Below are positions 1 to 9,912 of a stretch of 64,000 bases of DNA, piece by piece. Origin of the DNA: Polaribacter ponticola (GTDB lineage: Bacteria > Bacteroidota > Bacteroidia > Flavobacteriales > Flavobacteriaceae); the NCBI RefSeq assembly GCF_026191475.2, contig NZ_JAOSLC020000003.1, forward strand, positions 837,001 to 901,000. Reading direction: 5' to 3'. Every line of letters begins with the position of its first letter. The stretch's first letter is position 1. Position numbers and translations under genes: made by a program. Under the pieces are notes generated by a model. The model saw only the letters and a program-made list of their open reading frames with translations. It had not been told where the DNA came from and ran no database searches.

Positions 1-1154
1 GTCTATTTAACTTCTAAAGTAAAAAAAGGCGATTTCATTAGTGAAGTTATTACTTCTGGTGAAGCGCAATCTACAAGTTTAAAAAAATAAATGGGCCAGA
101 TAATCTTAGAAAATTTAGGTTAAACAACCTAAAAATTCAAGATTTAGTATCTGAAGGAACTATAGTTAAAAAAGGAGATTATGTTGGTAGGCTCGACCCT
201 AGTAGTGTAAATGAACAAATTTTAGATGCTCGTTTAAATCTTGAAACTGCACAATCTAAATACACTCAGCAACAATTAGACACTACATTGTCTTTAAAAC
301 AAGAAAGAAACTCTATTAAAGATTTAAAATTTACAATGGAGGAAACTAAGTTGGAGTTAAAGCAGTCTATTTATGAGCCACCTGCAACTATAAAAAAGTT
401 AGAAATTAATCTAGAAAAAGCAAATAGGGGGTTAAAAGAAAAATTAGAAAACTATAAAATTAAAAAAAGACAAGCCAATGCTAAAATGGTAGAAGTTGGC
501 ACACAAGTTTCTAAAATAAATAAAAAACTTACCGATTTATTAAAATTATTAGAATCGTTTACAATTTTTTCTAACGGAAACGGAATGATTACTTATGATA
601 AAAATTGGGACGGTTCTAAAAAGAAAGTAGGATCATCTATTAGTCCTTGGAATCCAACTATTGCAAGTTTACCAGATTTAACCAAAATGGAATCTAAAAC
701 CTACGCAAATGAAGTAGATATTAGAAAAATTAAAAAAGATTTACCTGTAAAAATTGGTTTTGACGCTTTCCCAGATGTACAAATGGAAGGTATTGTTACA
801 GATGTAGCTAATGTTGGAGAAAAGAAAAGAGGTTCTGATATTAAAGTTTTTCAAGTTTTAATAAAATTAAAAGGCTCTAATAAAAACATTAGACCAGGTA
901 TGACCACATCTAATAAAATACTAACTTTTGAAAGAAAAGAAGTTTTAAGCATACCTTTAGAAGCTGTTTTTTCTAAAGATACAATTACTTATGTATACGC
1001 TAAATCTGGTTTTTCAATCTCAAAAAGACAGGTTAAAATTGGAGATTCAAATAACGATTCAGTTATAATAACCGAAGGACTAACTGAAGATGATGTAGTT
1101 TACTTAAATAAACCAGAAGGATACGATGCCACGCAAATATCTAAACTAAATTAG
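1..1154 (+). CDS. HlyD/MacA-type periplasmic adaptor (5' partial, one frameshift)
   Basis: Membrane-fusion subunit that would link an inner-membrane ABC permease to a TolC channel. The window opens inside the gene, just after the expected membrane anchor. The first frame (1-90) ends at a stop directly after a run of seven A (81-87). With one more A it continues in frame through NGPDNLRKF and the lipoyl-like half VKKGDYVGRLDP, a long alpha-hairpin (about 250-560), a second lipoyl/beta-barrel part (SPWNPTIASLPDL) and the C-terminal domain (RPGMTTSNKIL). The MacB-like permease starts 7 bases downstream, so they are one operon. The ABC ATPase is not in view and probably lies upstream. The family call is firm; the exported substrate is unknown. 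Confidence 0.85.
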
Positions 1155-1161
1155 TTTTTAT

Positions 1162-2526
1162 ATGATAGACAAAATCTACATAGAAAAACTAAAATCTAAT
1201 TTTAGTGAAGCAGTACGGGTTATTTTAGCAAATAAAGTTAGAACTTTACTTACTTCTTTAGGAATTATTTTTGGTGTTGCTGCAGTAATTACTATGCTAG
1301 CAATTGGAAATGGGGCTGAAAAAGAAATTTTAGCACAATTAGAATTAGTTGGTGTAAATAATATAGTTATTACACCTATTCCTGATGAAAAAGAGAATGA
1401 AAACGAAGAAGAATCTGAAGCAGGAGGAATTGTAGCTAAACGTTTTTCTAAAGGTTTAGACATGCTAGATGTTGCTAGTATAGAAAAAAATATTCCTTCA
1501 GTTAAAACTGTAAGCCCAGAAATTGTTTTAGAAACCTATGTTATAAAAAAAGGAAGACAAAGCCCTGTTAAATTAATTGGTGTTTCTACAGATTTCTTTT
1601 CCACATCTAATATTACCATAGAAAGTGGTAAAAACTTTTCTAGAGCTCAAACCGAAAATTCTTTACCTGTTTGTGTTATAGGAAAAAAGATTGAGAAAAA
1701 ACTATTTACAGGAGAAAGCGCTTTAGGGAAACAGATAAAAGTTAAAGATGTTTGGCTACAAGTTATTGGTGTTATTGAAGAAAAATTTATTTCGGAAAAT
1801 GCACAAGAAAACTTAGGAATTAGAGATTTAAACCAAGATGTATACATACCTATTAGAACTTTTTTAGTTCGCTACAAAGACCGTAAAATTATTAGTGACA
1901 AACCTTTACCCGAAGGAAATGTTATGATTTTTGGAGATCAACAAGGACCAAAAAAGAAAATCCCTAGAGGAAATTATCATCAAATAGATAAATTAGTTGT
2001 TCAAGTTAATAACTCTACTGAGTTAAATGCTACTGCAGATGTTTTAAGTAGAATGTTAAAAAGAAGGCATAATGATATGCTAGATTTTGAAATTTCTATA
2101 CCCATTCAACTTTTAAAACAACAGCAAAAAACAAAACAGATTTTTAATATTGTACTAAGTATTATAGCAGGAATATCATTACTTATTGGAGGAATTGGTA
2201 TTATGAATATTATGTTAGCTTCAGTTTTAGAAAGAACTAAAGAAATTGGAATTATTAGAGCCATTGGAGCAACACAAGAGGATGTAATTTTGCAGTTTTT
2301 AACCGAATCTGTTTTAGTAAGTATTGGTGGTGGAATTATAGGAATTTTCTTAGGTATATTTGCCTCCTACCTTTTAGAACTTTCTACGGGTATCGAAACA
2401 ATTTTATCTTTAAACTCAATTTTACTTTCATTTTTTGTAGCAACTTTAATTGGTTTAATTTTTGGTATTGCTCCTGCTAAATCTGCAGCAAGTAAAAGCC
2501 CAATTGAAGCTATTAGACATGAATAA
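1162..2526 (+). CDS. MacB/FtsX-type ABC transporter permease
   Basis: Inner-membrane permease of 454 aa. It has an N-terminal membrane helix (about residues 18-45), a large periplasmic MacB_PCD-type domain (about 46-325) and three C-terminal helices (about 327-354, 377-402, 416-440). The loop RTKEIGIIRAIGATQEDV is the hallmark of the MacB/FtsX family, which works mechanically rather than as a transport pore. There is no ATPase domain, so unlike full MacB it needs a separate ATPase, presumably encoded upstream of the window. It sits between the adaptor gene (7-base gap) and a TolC gene (47-base gap), a complete tripartite export operon apart from the ATPase. Cargo (peptide, lipid or drug) cannot be told. 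Confidence 0.9.
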   Translation: MIDKIYIEKLKSNFSEAVRVILANKVRTLLTSLGIIFGVAAVITMLAIGNGAEKEILAQLELVGVNNIVITPIPDEKENENEEESEAGGIVAKRFSKGLDMLDVASIEKNIPSVKTVSPEIVLETYVIKKGRQSPVKLIGVSTDFFSTSNITIESGKNFSRAQTENSLPVCVIGKKIEKKLFTGESALGKQIKVKDVWLQVIGVIEEKFISENAQENLGIRDLNQDVYIPIRTFLVRYKDRKIISDKPLPEGNVMIFGDQQGPKKKIPRGNYHQIDKLVVQVNNSTELNATADVLSRMLKRRHNDMLDFEISIPIQLLKQQQKTKQIFNIVLSIIAGISLLIGGIGIMNIMLASVLERTKEIGIIRAIGATQEDVILQFLTESVLVSIGGGIIGIFLGIFASYLLELSTGIETILSLNSILLSFFVATLIGLIFGIAPAKSAASKSPIEAIRHE

Positions 2527-2573
2527 TTATAAGGTAATTTACATTTAAACATAATCATTTAAGCATAACACAA

Positions 2574-4031
2574 ATGAAAAAGATAATTATTCTGTTTTGT
2601 TTTTTCCTAACATTTACAACATATAGTCAAAAACAAATATCACTAAAAGAGGCAATTAGTATTGCTCAAAAAAACTCTCCAGATTATAAAACTTTATTAA
2701 ATCAAAATCAGGCAAGTTATTGGAGATTTAGAAATTATAAAGCAAGTTTTTTACCTCAATTAAGATTAGATGCTACTTTGCCTCAATATTCTAACTCGGT
2801 AAATAGAATTACAAATGATAATGGACAAGATATTTTTGTACGTTCAAATCAATCTAGAATTGATGCTAACTTGTCTTTAAATCAGAATATTGCTTTAACA
2901 GGTGGTACAGTATCTTTTAGCACACAAGTAGAAAGAGTGGATGTTTTTGGTGATAACGCTGCTACAGGATTCGCAGTTGTACCCTTCTCTATAAATTACA
3001 GACAAAATTCACTTTTTTATAATGAATTTAAATGGAATAAAAAGATTGAACCTTTGCTTTATGAGGAAGCAAAAAGAGAGTTTATAGAAAACATGGAGCA
3101 AATTTCTTTAAATACATCAAGAAGGTATTTTGCTTTATTAAAAGCTCAAGTGCAATCTAAAATTGCTAAATCTAATTTATCAAATCAAGATACATTATTC
3201 CAAATTTCTAAAGGAAGATTTAAAATGGGAAAAATAGCTGAAAATGATTTACTACAAATTGAGCTTTCTGTTTTAAATTCTAGAAATGGATTAACTACAA
3301 ATGAAATTAATTTAAAAAGAGCTACTCAAAATTTATCTAGATATTTATCATTAGGCACAGAAAGTATTGAGCTAAATACTCCAAAAAAATTATCCACTTT
3401 TACGGTTACTGTAAAAAAAGCGATGGAGGAAGCTAAATCTAATAGAAAAGCAGTAATAGAGTTTAGAAGAAAACGCTTACAAGCAGAAAAAGATGTTGCA
3501 GAAGTAAAAGGAAATAATAGATTGCAGTTAAGGTTAAATGCTAATTTTGGAATCTCTCAACAAGGTAATGTTTTTAATGATTTGTTTCAAAATTACAACC
3601 AACAACAGAATGTAACTCTATCTTTAGGAATACCAATTTTAGATTGGGGAGTTTCTAAATCTAGACGAAAACTTGTTGAGGCAAACAAAGATTTAATTAA
3701 TACTAATATTGAACAAAATGAACAAGAGTTTGAACAAGAAATATATTTACATGTTTTAAATTGGCAAAACCAAAGAAGCTTTTTAGAAACAGCAGAAAAG
3801 GCTCAGGAAATTGCTATTAAAAGATATGACATCACTAAAAAAAGATTTGTTTTAGGAAAAATAACAATTACAGATTTAAACTTAGCACTTCAAGAAAAAG
3901 ATAGATCTGTATTACAATACTTAAATTCTTTAGAGAAGTTTTGGGTAGACTATTACACCTTAAGAAGGTTAACTTTATATGATTTTATAGAAAATAAAAA
4001 AATTGAAGTTGAAGATATTGTATATAATTAA
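2574..4031 (+). CDS. TolC family outer-membrane efflux channel
   Basis: Outer-membrane partner of the adaptor and permease encoded just upstream. The protein is 485 aa with a signal peptide ending near TTYSQ, followed by two repeats of the OEP alpha-barrel domain: NTSRRYFALLKAQ... with KGRFKMGKIAENDLLQIE in the first half, and RYDITKKRFVLGKITITDLNLA in the second. The KxRFxxGKxxxxDL motif appears in both halves, as is typical of TolC. Length is normal for the family. A decayed copy of its 3' part lies directly downstream (about 4085-4465). Confidence 0.9.
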   Translation: MKKIIILFCFFLTFTTYSQKQISLKEAISIAQKNSPDYKTLLNQNQASYWRFRNYKASFLPQLRLDATLPQYSNSVNRITNDNGQDIFVRSNQSRIDANLSLNQNIALTGGTVSFSTQVERVDVFGDNAATGFAVVPFSINYRQNSLFYNEFKWNKKIEPLLYEEAKREFIENMEQISLNTSRRYFALLKAQVQSKIAKSNLSNQDTLFQISKGRFKMGKIAENDLLQIELSVLNSRNGLTTNEINLKRATQNLSRYLSLGTESIELNTPKKLSTFTVTVKKAMEEAKSNRKAVIEFRRKRLQAEKDVAEVKGNNRLQLRLNANFGISQQGNVFNDLFQNYNQQQNVTLSLGIPILDWGVSKSRRKLVEANKDLINTNIEQNEQEFEQEIYLHVLNWQNQRSFLETAEKAQEIAIKRYDITKKRFVLGKITITDLNLALQEKDRSVLQYLNSLEKFWVDYYTLRRLTLYDFIENKKIEVEDIVYN

Positions 4032-4084
4032 AGATAGATTAGTTATTTAATCAGATTTTTTTATGAGAAATTAAAATTTAATGT

Positions 4085-4465
4085 AACAAATTCAACTTTT
4101 GGTCACTAATAGGAAAATATAATAACCTATAACTCTAAATCACATAAACAATTAATAAAGTTGATTTAAAAAGACTAGTCAAAATTTAAAAAATATTTAT
4201 CGTTAGTACAGAAAGTTCTAAACTTAATGCTCTAAAAAAATATCCGATTTTACTGTTTATCTAAAGATCTATTACAAAATTAAAAAAGAATTTTTGAGAC
4301 AAAATAGAAATTGCAGATTTTAATTTAGCGTTTAAAAAATAAAGACCTACTAAACAATACCTGCTTTTTTAGAATAATTTTTGACGAATTATTAAACTAA
4401 GAATTTTAAGTTTATTTCATTTTAGAGAAAACAAAAATTGAAATTAAAAATATCATTTATAATTA
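4085..4465 (+). pseudogene. Decayed duplicate of a tolC 3' end
   Basis: This 507-base gap has no open frame, but it aligns by eye with the preceding tolC gene in two collinear blocks. Bases 4155-4262 resemble 3303-3420 (shared gatttaaaaagact...caaaatttaa and atttatcgttagtacagaaag). Bases 4266-4465 resemble 3826-4031 (shared attgcagattttaatttagc and gagaaaacaaaaattgaaatt, ending in the same ataattaa stop region). The part matching roughly 3420-3826 is missing, and stops and indels are frequent. It is a remnant of a tandem or paralogous tolC gene. The match before 4150 is weaker. Confidence 0.75.
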
Positions 4466-4500
4466 ATCCATTTTTAAAGTCTATAACTACTAAAAAATCG

Positions 4501-4508
4501 TAATTTTG
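4501..4508 (+). promoter_or_regulatory. Flavobacterial -7 box for the TonB-receptor gene
   Basis: TAATTTTG fits the Bacteroidota sigma consensus TAnnTTTG, 30 bases before the receptor ATG. I see no clear TTG -33 element, so this is a tentative call. Confidence 0.4.
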
Positions 4509-4538
4509 TTTACTATTTTAGTATTTTAATTAAACATT

Positions 4539-6911
4539 ATGACAAAGAAATTATTCTTCTTATTTTTTATTTTCTCTTTAGGCGCATTTAGTCAAGAGAA
4601 AATAACACTGAGCGGTACAATCTCAGACAAAATTAATAACGAAACTTTGTTTGGAGTTTCAATTTATTTTCCTGACTTAAATGCAGGAACTACGACCAAT
4701 GAATATGGTTTCTATTCTATTACACTACCAAAAGGTTCACATAATTTTCAAATAAACTATATTGGTTTTACTACAATATCCGAAACAATAAATTTAGTTA
4801 AAAAAACTACAAAAAATTTTAAGCTTTCTGAAGAAGCGGAAAGTTTAGATGAAATTATAATTGAAAGTAATATAGAAAAGATAAACGTTAGAACTCCACA
4901 AATGAGTGTTAATAAACTTACATCTAAATCTATAAAACAAATTCCTGTAGTTTTAGGAGAAGCAGACATTATTAAATCTTTAATCCTTTTACCTGGTGTT
5001 ACAAGTGCTGGTGAAGGTGCTTCTGGTTTTAATGTTAGAGGAGGTGCTGCAGATCAAAACTTAATATTATTAGATGAAGCTATTGTTTTTAACTCTTCTC
5101 ATTTACTAGGTTTTTTCTCAGTTTTTAATCCAGATGTAATAAAAGATGTAAAATTATATAAAGGAGGAATTCCTTCTCGTTTTGGAGGTAGATTATCTTC
5201 CGTTTTAGATATTTATCAAAAAGAAGGAAATAGTAAAGACTTTAATTTAACCGGTGGAATTGGCTTAGTCTCTAGTAGGTTGTTAGCAGAAGGTCCTATC
5301 GAAAAAGAAAAAAGTTCTTTTGTAGTTGCGGGTAGAGCATCTTATGCACATTTATTTTTACCTCTATTTGACAATGATAACAAAGCTTACTTTTATGATT
5401 TAAATAGTAAAGTTAATTATAGATTTAATGAAAACAATAATATTTTCTTATCTACTTATTTTGGAAAAGATGTTTTTGGAATTAATGATAGTTTTGTAAA
5501 TACCTATGGTAATACTGTAGTAAATTTAAGATGGAACCATTTATTCTCTGATAAAATATTTTCTAATTTATCTTTAATCTATTCTGATTATTTTTACGGA
5601 ATTATTCTTGATTTTGTTGGCTTTGAGTGGGATTCTGGTATTAGAAACATAAACCTTAAATACGATTTTAAGCACTATATTAACAACAAGTTTAAATTAA
5701 GTTATGGTATAAATAACATCTATAGTAAATTTAACCCTGGAGAAATTGCACCTAACAGAGAAGATTCTGGAATTATAGCAGAAAAATTAACAGATAAATA
5801 TGCTAATGAATTTGCTGCATACTTAGATGCAGAGCATAAAGTTAGCGACAAATTAACTTTACAATATGGTGTGCGTTTTAGTAATTTTACACGTTTGGGG
5901 CAAGACGAATTAAACCTTTATACAAAAGACAATCCTGTTGTTTTTAATGAACAGTTTAAAAAATACGAATCTGCAGACGCCATAGGAACTGAGTCTTTTA
6001 GTAGAACATCATCTATAGCAAATTTTAATAATTTTGAGCCTAGAGTTTCTTTATCTTATCTATTAAATGATGACGCTTCGTTTAAATTGAGTTATAATAG
6101 AATGACGCAATATTTGCACTTAATTTCTAACACCTCTTCTCCTACTCCATTAGATGTTTGGGCGCCTAGTGGAAAATATATAAAGCCACAATTACTAGAT
6201 CAATTTGCTGTTGGTTATTTTAAATCGATAAAAAATGGCGATTATTCATTAGAAACTGAAGCTTTCTACAAAGACATTAAAAATAGAATTGATTATATAA
6301 ACGGAGCTAATTTAGTTGCAAATAACGAAATTGAAAGTGTTATTTTAAACGGACAATCTAGAGCTTATGGTTTAGAAATTCTATTTAAGAAAAACGAAGG
6401 TAACTTTAAAGGTTGGTTAGCATATACGTTGGCAAAATCTGAACAAAGAACTTTAGGAAGAAATGCTAATGAACCTGGTATAAACCAAGGCGAATGGTAT
6501 AACACTGCTTATGACAAAACACACGATATTTCTATAAACGGAAGTTATGAGGTTTCTAAAAAATGGTCATTTAATGCAAACTTTCTTTTTCAAACTGGAC
6601 AACCTACAAACTACCCAGTTGGGCAATATGAAATACAAGGTTTAAACGTTCCTATTTATGATGACAATAGAAGAAATGCAGATAGACTTCCAACATATCA
6701 TCGATTAGATATTTCTGCTACTTTAACTCCAGAAAAAAATAAAAATAGAAGATGGAAAGGCGAATGGATTTTTGGAATCTATAATTTATATGGCAGAGAA
6801 AATGCAGCGTCTATAAACTTTACCCAAAATAGAGAAACCTTAAAAAATGAAGCGATTCAAACTTCAATTTTTGGAATGGTACCTTCAGTAACTTATAACT
6901 TTAAATTTTAA
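4539..6911 (+). CDS. TonB-dependent receptor with carboxypeptidase-like N-terminal domain
   Basis: Outer-membrane active transporter of 790 aa. In order: signal peptide (cleavage near GAFSQ), a CarboxypepD_reg-like beta-sandwich (about 22-105, with TTNEYGFYSI typical of it), a plug domain (about 125-235, with GFNVRGGAADQNLILLDEA) and a 22-strand barrel to the C-terminus, which ends in Phe (TYNFKF) as expected for BAM recognition. The next gene, 3 bases on, is a DUF4249 lipoprotein, its usual partner. This resembles the FecA-like/CarboxypepD_reg receptors with DUF4249 rather than a SusC/SusD glycan pair. The substrate is unknown. Confidence 0.92.
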   Translation: MTKKLFFLFFIFSLGAFSQEKITLSGTISDKINNETLFGVSIYFPDLNAGTTTNEYGFYSITLPKGSHNFQINYIGFTTISETINLVKKTTKNFKLSEEAESLDEIIIESNIEKINVRTPQMSVNKLTSKSIKQIPVVLGEADIIKSLILLPGVTSAGEGASGFNVRGGAADQNLILLDEAIVFNSSHLLGFFSVFNPDVIKDVKLYKGGIPSRFGGRLSSVLDIYQKEGNSKDFNLTGGIGLVSSRLLAEGPIEKEKSSFVVAGRASYAHLFLPLFDNDNKAYFYDLNSKVNYRFNENNNIFLSTYFGKDVFGINDSFVNTYGNTVVNLRWNHLFSDKIFSNLSLIYSDYFYGIILDFVGFEWDSGIRNINLKYDFKHYINNKFKLSYGINNIYSKFNPGEIAPNREDSGIIAEKLTDKYANEFAAYLDAEHKVSDKLTLQYGVRFSNFTRLGQDELNLYTKDNPVVFNEQFKKYESADAIGTESFSRTSSIANFNNFEPRVSLSYLLNDDASFKLSYNRMTQYLHLISNTSSPTPLDVWAPSGKYIKPQLLDQFAVGYFKSIKNGDYSLETEAFYKDIKNRIDYINGANLVANNEIESVILNGQSRAYGLEILFKKNEGNFKGWLAYTLAKSEQRTLGRNANEPGINQGEWYNTAYDKTHDISINGSYEVSKKWSFNANFLFQTGQPTNYPVGQYEIQGLNVPIYDDNRRNADRLPTYHRLDISATLTPEKNKNRRWKGEWIFGIYNLYGRENAASINFTQNRETLKNEAIQTSIFGMVPSVTYNFKF

Positions 6912-6914
6912 GAC

Positions 6915-7745
6915 ATGTTTAAAAAATATATTTTTCCCGTTTTATTCTTATTCACAATTATAAGTTGCGAAAAAGTAATTGATGTAGAGGTTCCATCAAT
7001 TGAACCTAAATTAATAATAGATGCTAATTTCGAAATTTTATTTGATAAAAGTCCTGTTATAGCAAACTCTATCGTTAAACTTAGTTTATCTTCAGATTAT
7101 TTTGATGATGAAATTCCTTCGGTATCTAATGCAAATGTGTTTTTAACAAACTTATCTAACAATACAATTATCAATTTTATAGATACTAATTCTAATGGTA
7201 ATTTTGAACCAATAAATTCTTTCATCCCAGAAGATGGTATTATGTATGAACTTACGGTGGTTTATGACAATCAAACCTATAAAGGGAAAGCTTCTAAAGT
7301 TAAATCTACTCCGCTAACAAATGTTGTACAAGGAGATGAAACTTTATTTTCTGGAGAAGAAACAGAATTAGAAATTACATTTAAAGACGAACCTATTATA
7401 GAAAACTACTACTTATTTAACTTTGATAGAAATTTATTTTTATCAATAGATGACCGTTATTTTAATGGTTCTGATTATAATTTTTCTTTTTTCTATGATG
7501 AAGATGATATTGAATTACCAGCAACTGTAACCATTAGAATGTCTGGAATAACAAAAGAGTATTATACATATTTTGAAATATTAATTAACCAAAGTAATCA
7601 AAATTCTGGTGGGCCATTTGCCACAGCTCCTTCTTCTTTATTAGGAAACATGATTAATACAACAGATGAAGATAATTTTCCTTTAGGCTATTTTCATATT
7701 TCTGAAACAGATACTTATACTTTAGATTTAGTTAAAAAAGATTAA
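6915..7745 (+). CDS. DUF4249 family lipoprotein
   Basis: Surface or periplasmic lipoprotein of 276 aa with a lipobox (FLFTIISC, Cys18) and the DUF4249 start (CEKVIDVEVPSIEPKLIIDANF). It is co-transcribed with the TonB-dependent receptor (3-base gap), the standard arrangement for this family. It probably helps capture the receptor's ligand. No enzyme motif is seen. The protein is on the short side for DUF4249 but ends cleanly. Confidence 0.85.
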   Translation: MFKKYIFPVLFLFTIISCEKVIDVEVPSIEPKLIIDANFEILFDKSPVIANSIVKLSLSSDYFDDEIPSVSNANVFLTNLSNNTIINFIDTNSNGNFEPINSFIPEDGIMYELTVVYDNQTYKGKASKVKSTPLTNVVQGDETLFSGEETELEITFKDEPIIENYYLFNFDRNLFLSIDDRYFNGSDYNFSFFYDEDDIELPATVTIRMSGITKEYYTYFEILINQSNQNSGGPFATAPSSLLGNMINTTDEDNFPLGYFHISETDTYTLDLVKKD

Positions 7746-7787
7746 ATAACTTGTTTAATTCTTTCTATCAAAACACTAGAAAAACAG

Positions 7788-7795
7788 TATTTTTG
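7788..7795 (+). promoter_or_regulatory. -7 box placed for a leaderless murQ transcript
   Basis: TATTTTTG matches TAnnTTTG and ends only four bases before the murQ ATG at 7800. The transcript would therefore begin at or next to the start codon. A good -33 TTG is not evident. Confidence 0.45.
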
Positions 7796-7799
7796 AAAG

Positions 7800-8613
7800 A
7801 TGACTTTTACAAAAACTACAGAACAAGATTCTAAATACAATCATTTAGAAAAAATGTCTATCTCTCAATTATTAAATAATATTAATAATGAGGACAAATT
7901 GGTACCATTAGCTGTTGAAAAAGCTTTACCACAAATAGAAAAACTAACTAAACAAATAGTTAATAAACTAAAGAATTGGTGGTAGATTATTCTATATTGG
8001 AGCTGGTACTTCTGGTCGATTAGGTATTCTAGACGCATCAGAATGCCCGCCAACTTTTGGTGTGCCTCATGAGTTAGTTGTTGGTTTAATTGCTGGTGGA
8101 GATTACGCTATAAGAAAAGCTGTTGAATTTGCAGAAGATTCCATAAACCAAGGTTGGCTAGATTTACAAGAACACAATATTTCTGATAAAGATGTTGTAG
8201 TTGGTATTGCTGCCTCTGGAACAACACCTTATGTAATTTCTGCGCTAAAAAAATGTAACGATAACAATATTATTACTGGTTCAATTTCATGTAATAAAAA
8301 TAGTCCTTTGTCTTTAACCTCTAAATTTCCGGTAGATGTAGTTGCCGGGCCAGAATTTGTAACTGGTAGTTCTAGAATGAAAGCAGGAACAGCTCAAAAA
8401 CTGGTTCTAAATATGTTATCTACTACAACAATGATTCAGCTTGGAAAAATAAAAGGTAACAAAATGGTAGATATGCAGCTATCTAACAACAAATTGGTAG
8501 ATAGAGGAGAAAAAATGTTAGTAAAAGAATTAAATATCGACCAAGAAACTGCAAGTAAATTATTGCAAGAATTTGGAAATGTAAGAAATGCAATTCAAAA
8601 TTATACAAAATGA
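7800..8613 (+). pseudogene. murQ: murQ, N-acetylmuramic acid 6-phosphate etherase (frameshifted)
   Basis: MurQ cleaves the lactyl ether of MurNAc-6-P to give GlcNAc-6-P and D-lactate during cell-wall recycling. The frame MTFTKTTEQDSKYNHLEKMS...KQIVNKLKN breaks at an extra T (7976/7977). Removing it restores [28 protein letters not shown], the SIS-domain phosphosugar motif, and the rest of the protein, including [20 protein letters not shown] and the C-terminal UBA-like helices. The repaired length is 270 aa, normal for the family. The single lesion with everything else conserved suggests a sequencing slip or very recent inactivation. The next gene overlaps the stop by 4 bases. Confidence 0.9.
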
Positions 8614-8855
8614 GTACAGATTTAGATTTATTAAGTAAAGGACTAATTAGATTAGGTATTTTGGTTTTTCTATTTATTTTATCACCTGTACTAATTACAA
8701 TGGGTTTTAAAGGTTTAGATAAATTTAATGAAGCTCCTAAAATTTATTTTGTGTATTTATTAATTTTCATTGGTTTTGCTACTTTAATTTTTACAGTATA
8801 CTTTGCTTTTAAAACATTTAAAGTGATAGGAAACTCGATTTTTAATAATAAATAG
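8610..8855 (+). CDS. Small two-helix membrane protein (DUF6095-like)
   Basis: Protein of 81 aa with two hydrophobic helices ([19 protein letters not shown] and [22 protein letters not shown]). Its ATG overlaps the murQ stop (ATGA), so the two are translationally coupled. It resembles the small flavobacterial membrane family DUF6095, which I recall beside murQ; the name is from memory. Function unknown. Confidence 0.7.
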   Translation: MSTDLDLLSKGLIRLGILVFLFILSPVLITMGFKGLDKFNEAPKIYFVYLLIFIGFATLIFTVYFAFKTFKVIGNSIFNNK

Positions 8856-8860
8856 GAAAA

Positions 8861-9909
8861 CTGAAAACGAACAAATTACATAAAGTTTTACATTGGGAAT
8901 ATTGGCCTTCTTCTATGTTTTATGTTCCTAATTTGCCTTATGCTTTCTATTTGGCTGCTAAAGCAAAGCATTCCGCTTTTTTAGCGCAGCAAATCCTTCT
9001 ATAAAAAGTTCTGGAAACGGAACAGAAAGTAAATACCAAACATTACAATTAATACCTGCAAAATATAAGCCTAAAAGCGTTTTACATACTTGTAATTCTA
9101 ATTTAGAAAGCACTTTTTTAGCAATTAAAAAAAGGAATAACATATCCTTTAATTGCTAAACCAGACATTGGTTTTAGAGGTTTATTAGTACAAAAAATAA
9201 AATCTGAAAAAGAATTAAGAACGTACTTAGAAAAGTATATTATAAATATAATTATACAAGAATATGTTAGTTGTAAGAATGAATGTGGTATTTTTTATCA
9301 CAGAAACCCGAATGAACAAAAAGGTACAATTTCTTCCATTACTTTAAAAAAATTTCTTTGTGTTACTGGTAATGGTATATCAACTCTAGAACAATTAGTT
9401 TTATTAGATGCAAGAGCAAAATTATATAGTCCTTTACTATTAGAAATTCATAAAGAAAAATTAAAAACTATTCCAAAAAACAACGAAATCATACAGCTTT
9501 CCGTTATTGGAAACCACTCTAAAGGAACCCAGTTTATTAATGGAAATCATCTAATATCAAAAAAATAGAACAAACTTTTGATGCTTTAAGTCATCAAATA
9601 CCTGGTTGGTTTTATGGTAGAGTAGATTTAAAATACAATGATTTTTCTGAAGTTGAAAATGGCGATAATTTTAAAATAATAGAAATAAACGGAATTATAT
9701 CTGAGCCTACTCATATTTATGATGCTCAAAATTCGTCTTATTTTACAGCATTAAAATCGATTAGAACTCATTGGAAATCACTGTATCAAATTTCTAAAAC
9801 CAACCACGAAGAACATCAAATTCCTTATAAAAGTTCTAAAAAATTTATATCAGAGATGGTTGAACTAAGAGCTTATACTAAAAAAGTGAAATTAGTTTCT
9901 AGATTGTAA
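8861..9909 (+). pseudogene. ATP-grasp ligase (D-alanine-D-alanine-ligase-like), three frameshifts
   Basis: Reading through three homopolymer lesions gives one protein of about 349 aa. The lesions are T6 at 8977-8982 (-1), A7 at 9127-9133 (+1) and A7 at 9559-9565 (-1). The protein begins KTNKLHKVLHWEYWPSSMFY and shows ATP-grasp signs: YPLIAKPDIGFRGLLVQKI (nucleotide loop), NIIIQEYV, and FKIIEINGIISEP (metal-binding Glu/Asn). The in-frame start is CTG at 8861, where related genes would be expected to have ATG. The DUF6695-like gene follows after 3 bases. The family makes carboxylate-amine bonds; the substrates here are unknown. It may be a true pseudogene or, more likely, a gene with sequencing errors. 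Confidence 0.75.
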
Positions 9910-9912
9910 AAA

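Noticed and set aside
17-90. Separate small gene at the window start
   Set aside because: It is the N-terminal part of the adaptor gene in the other frame, joined through a homopolymer run.
1176-1463. 95-aa minus-strand frame inside the permease gene
   Set aside because: Ser/Phe-rich antisense shadow of a well-supported gene.
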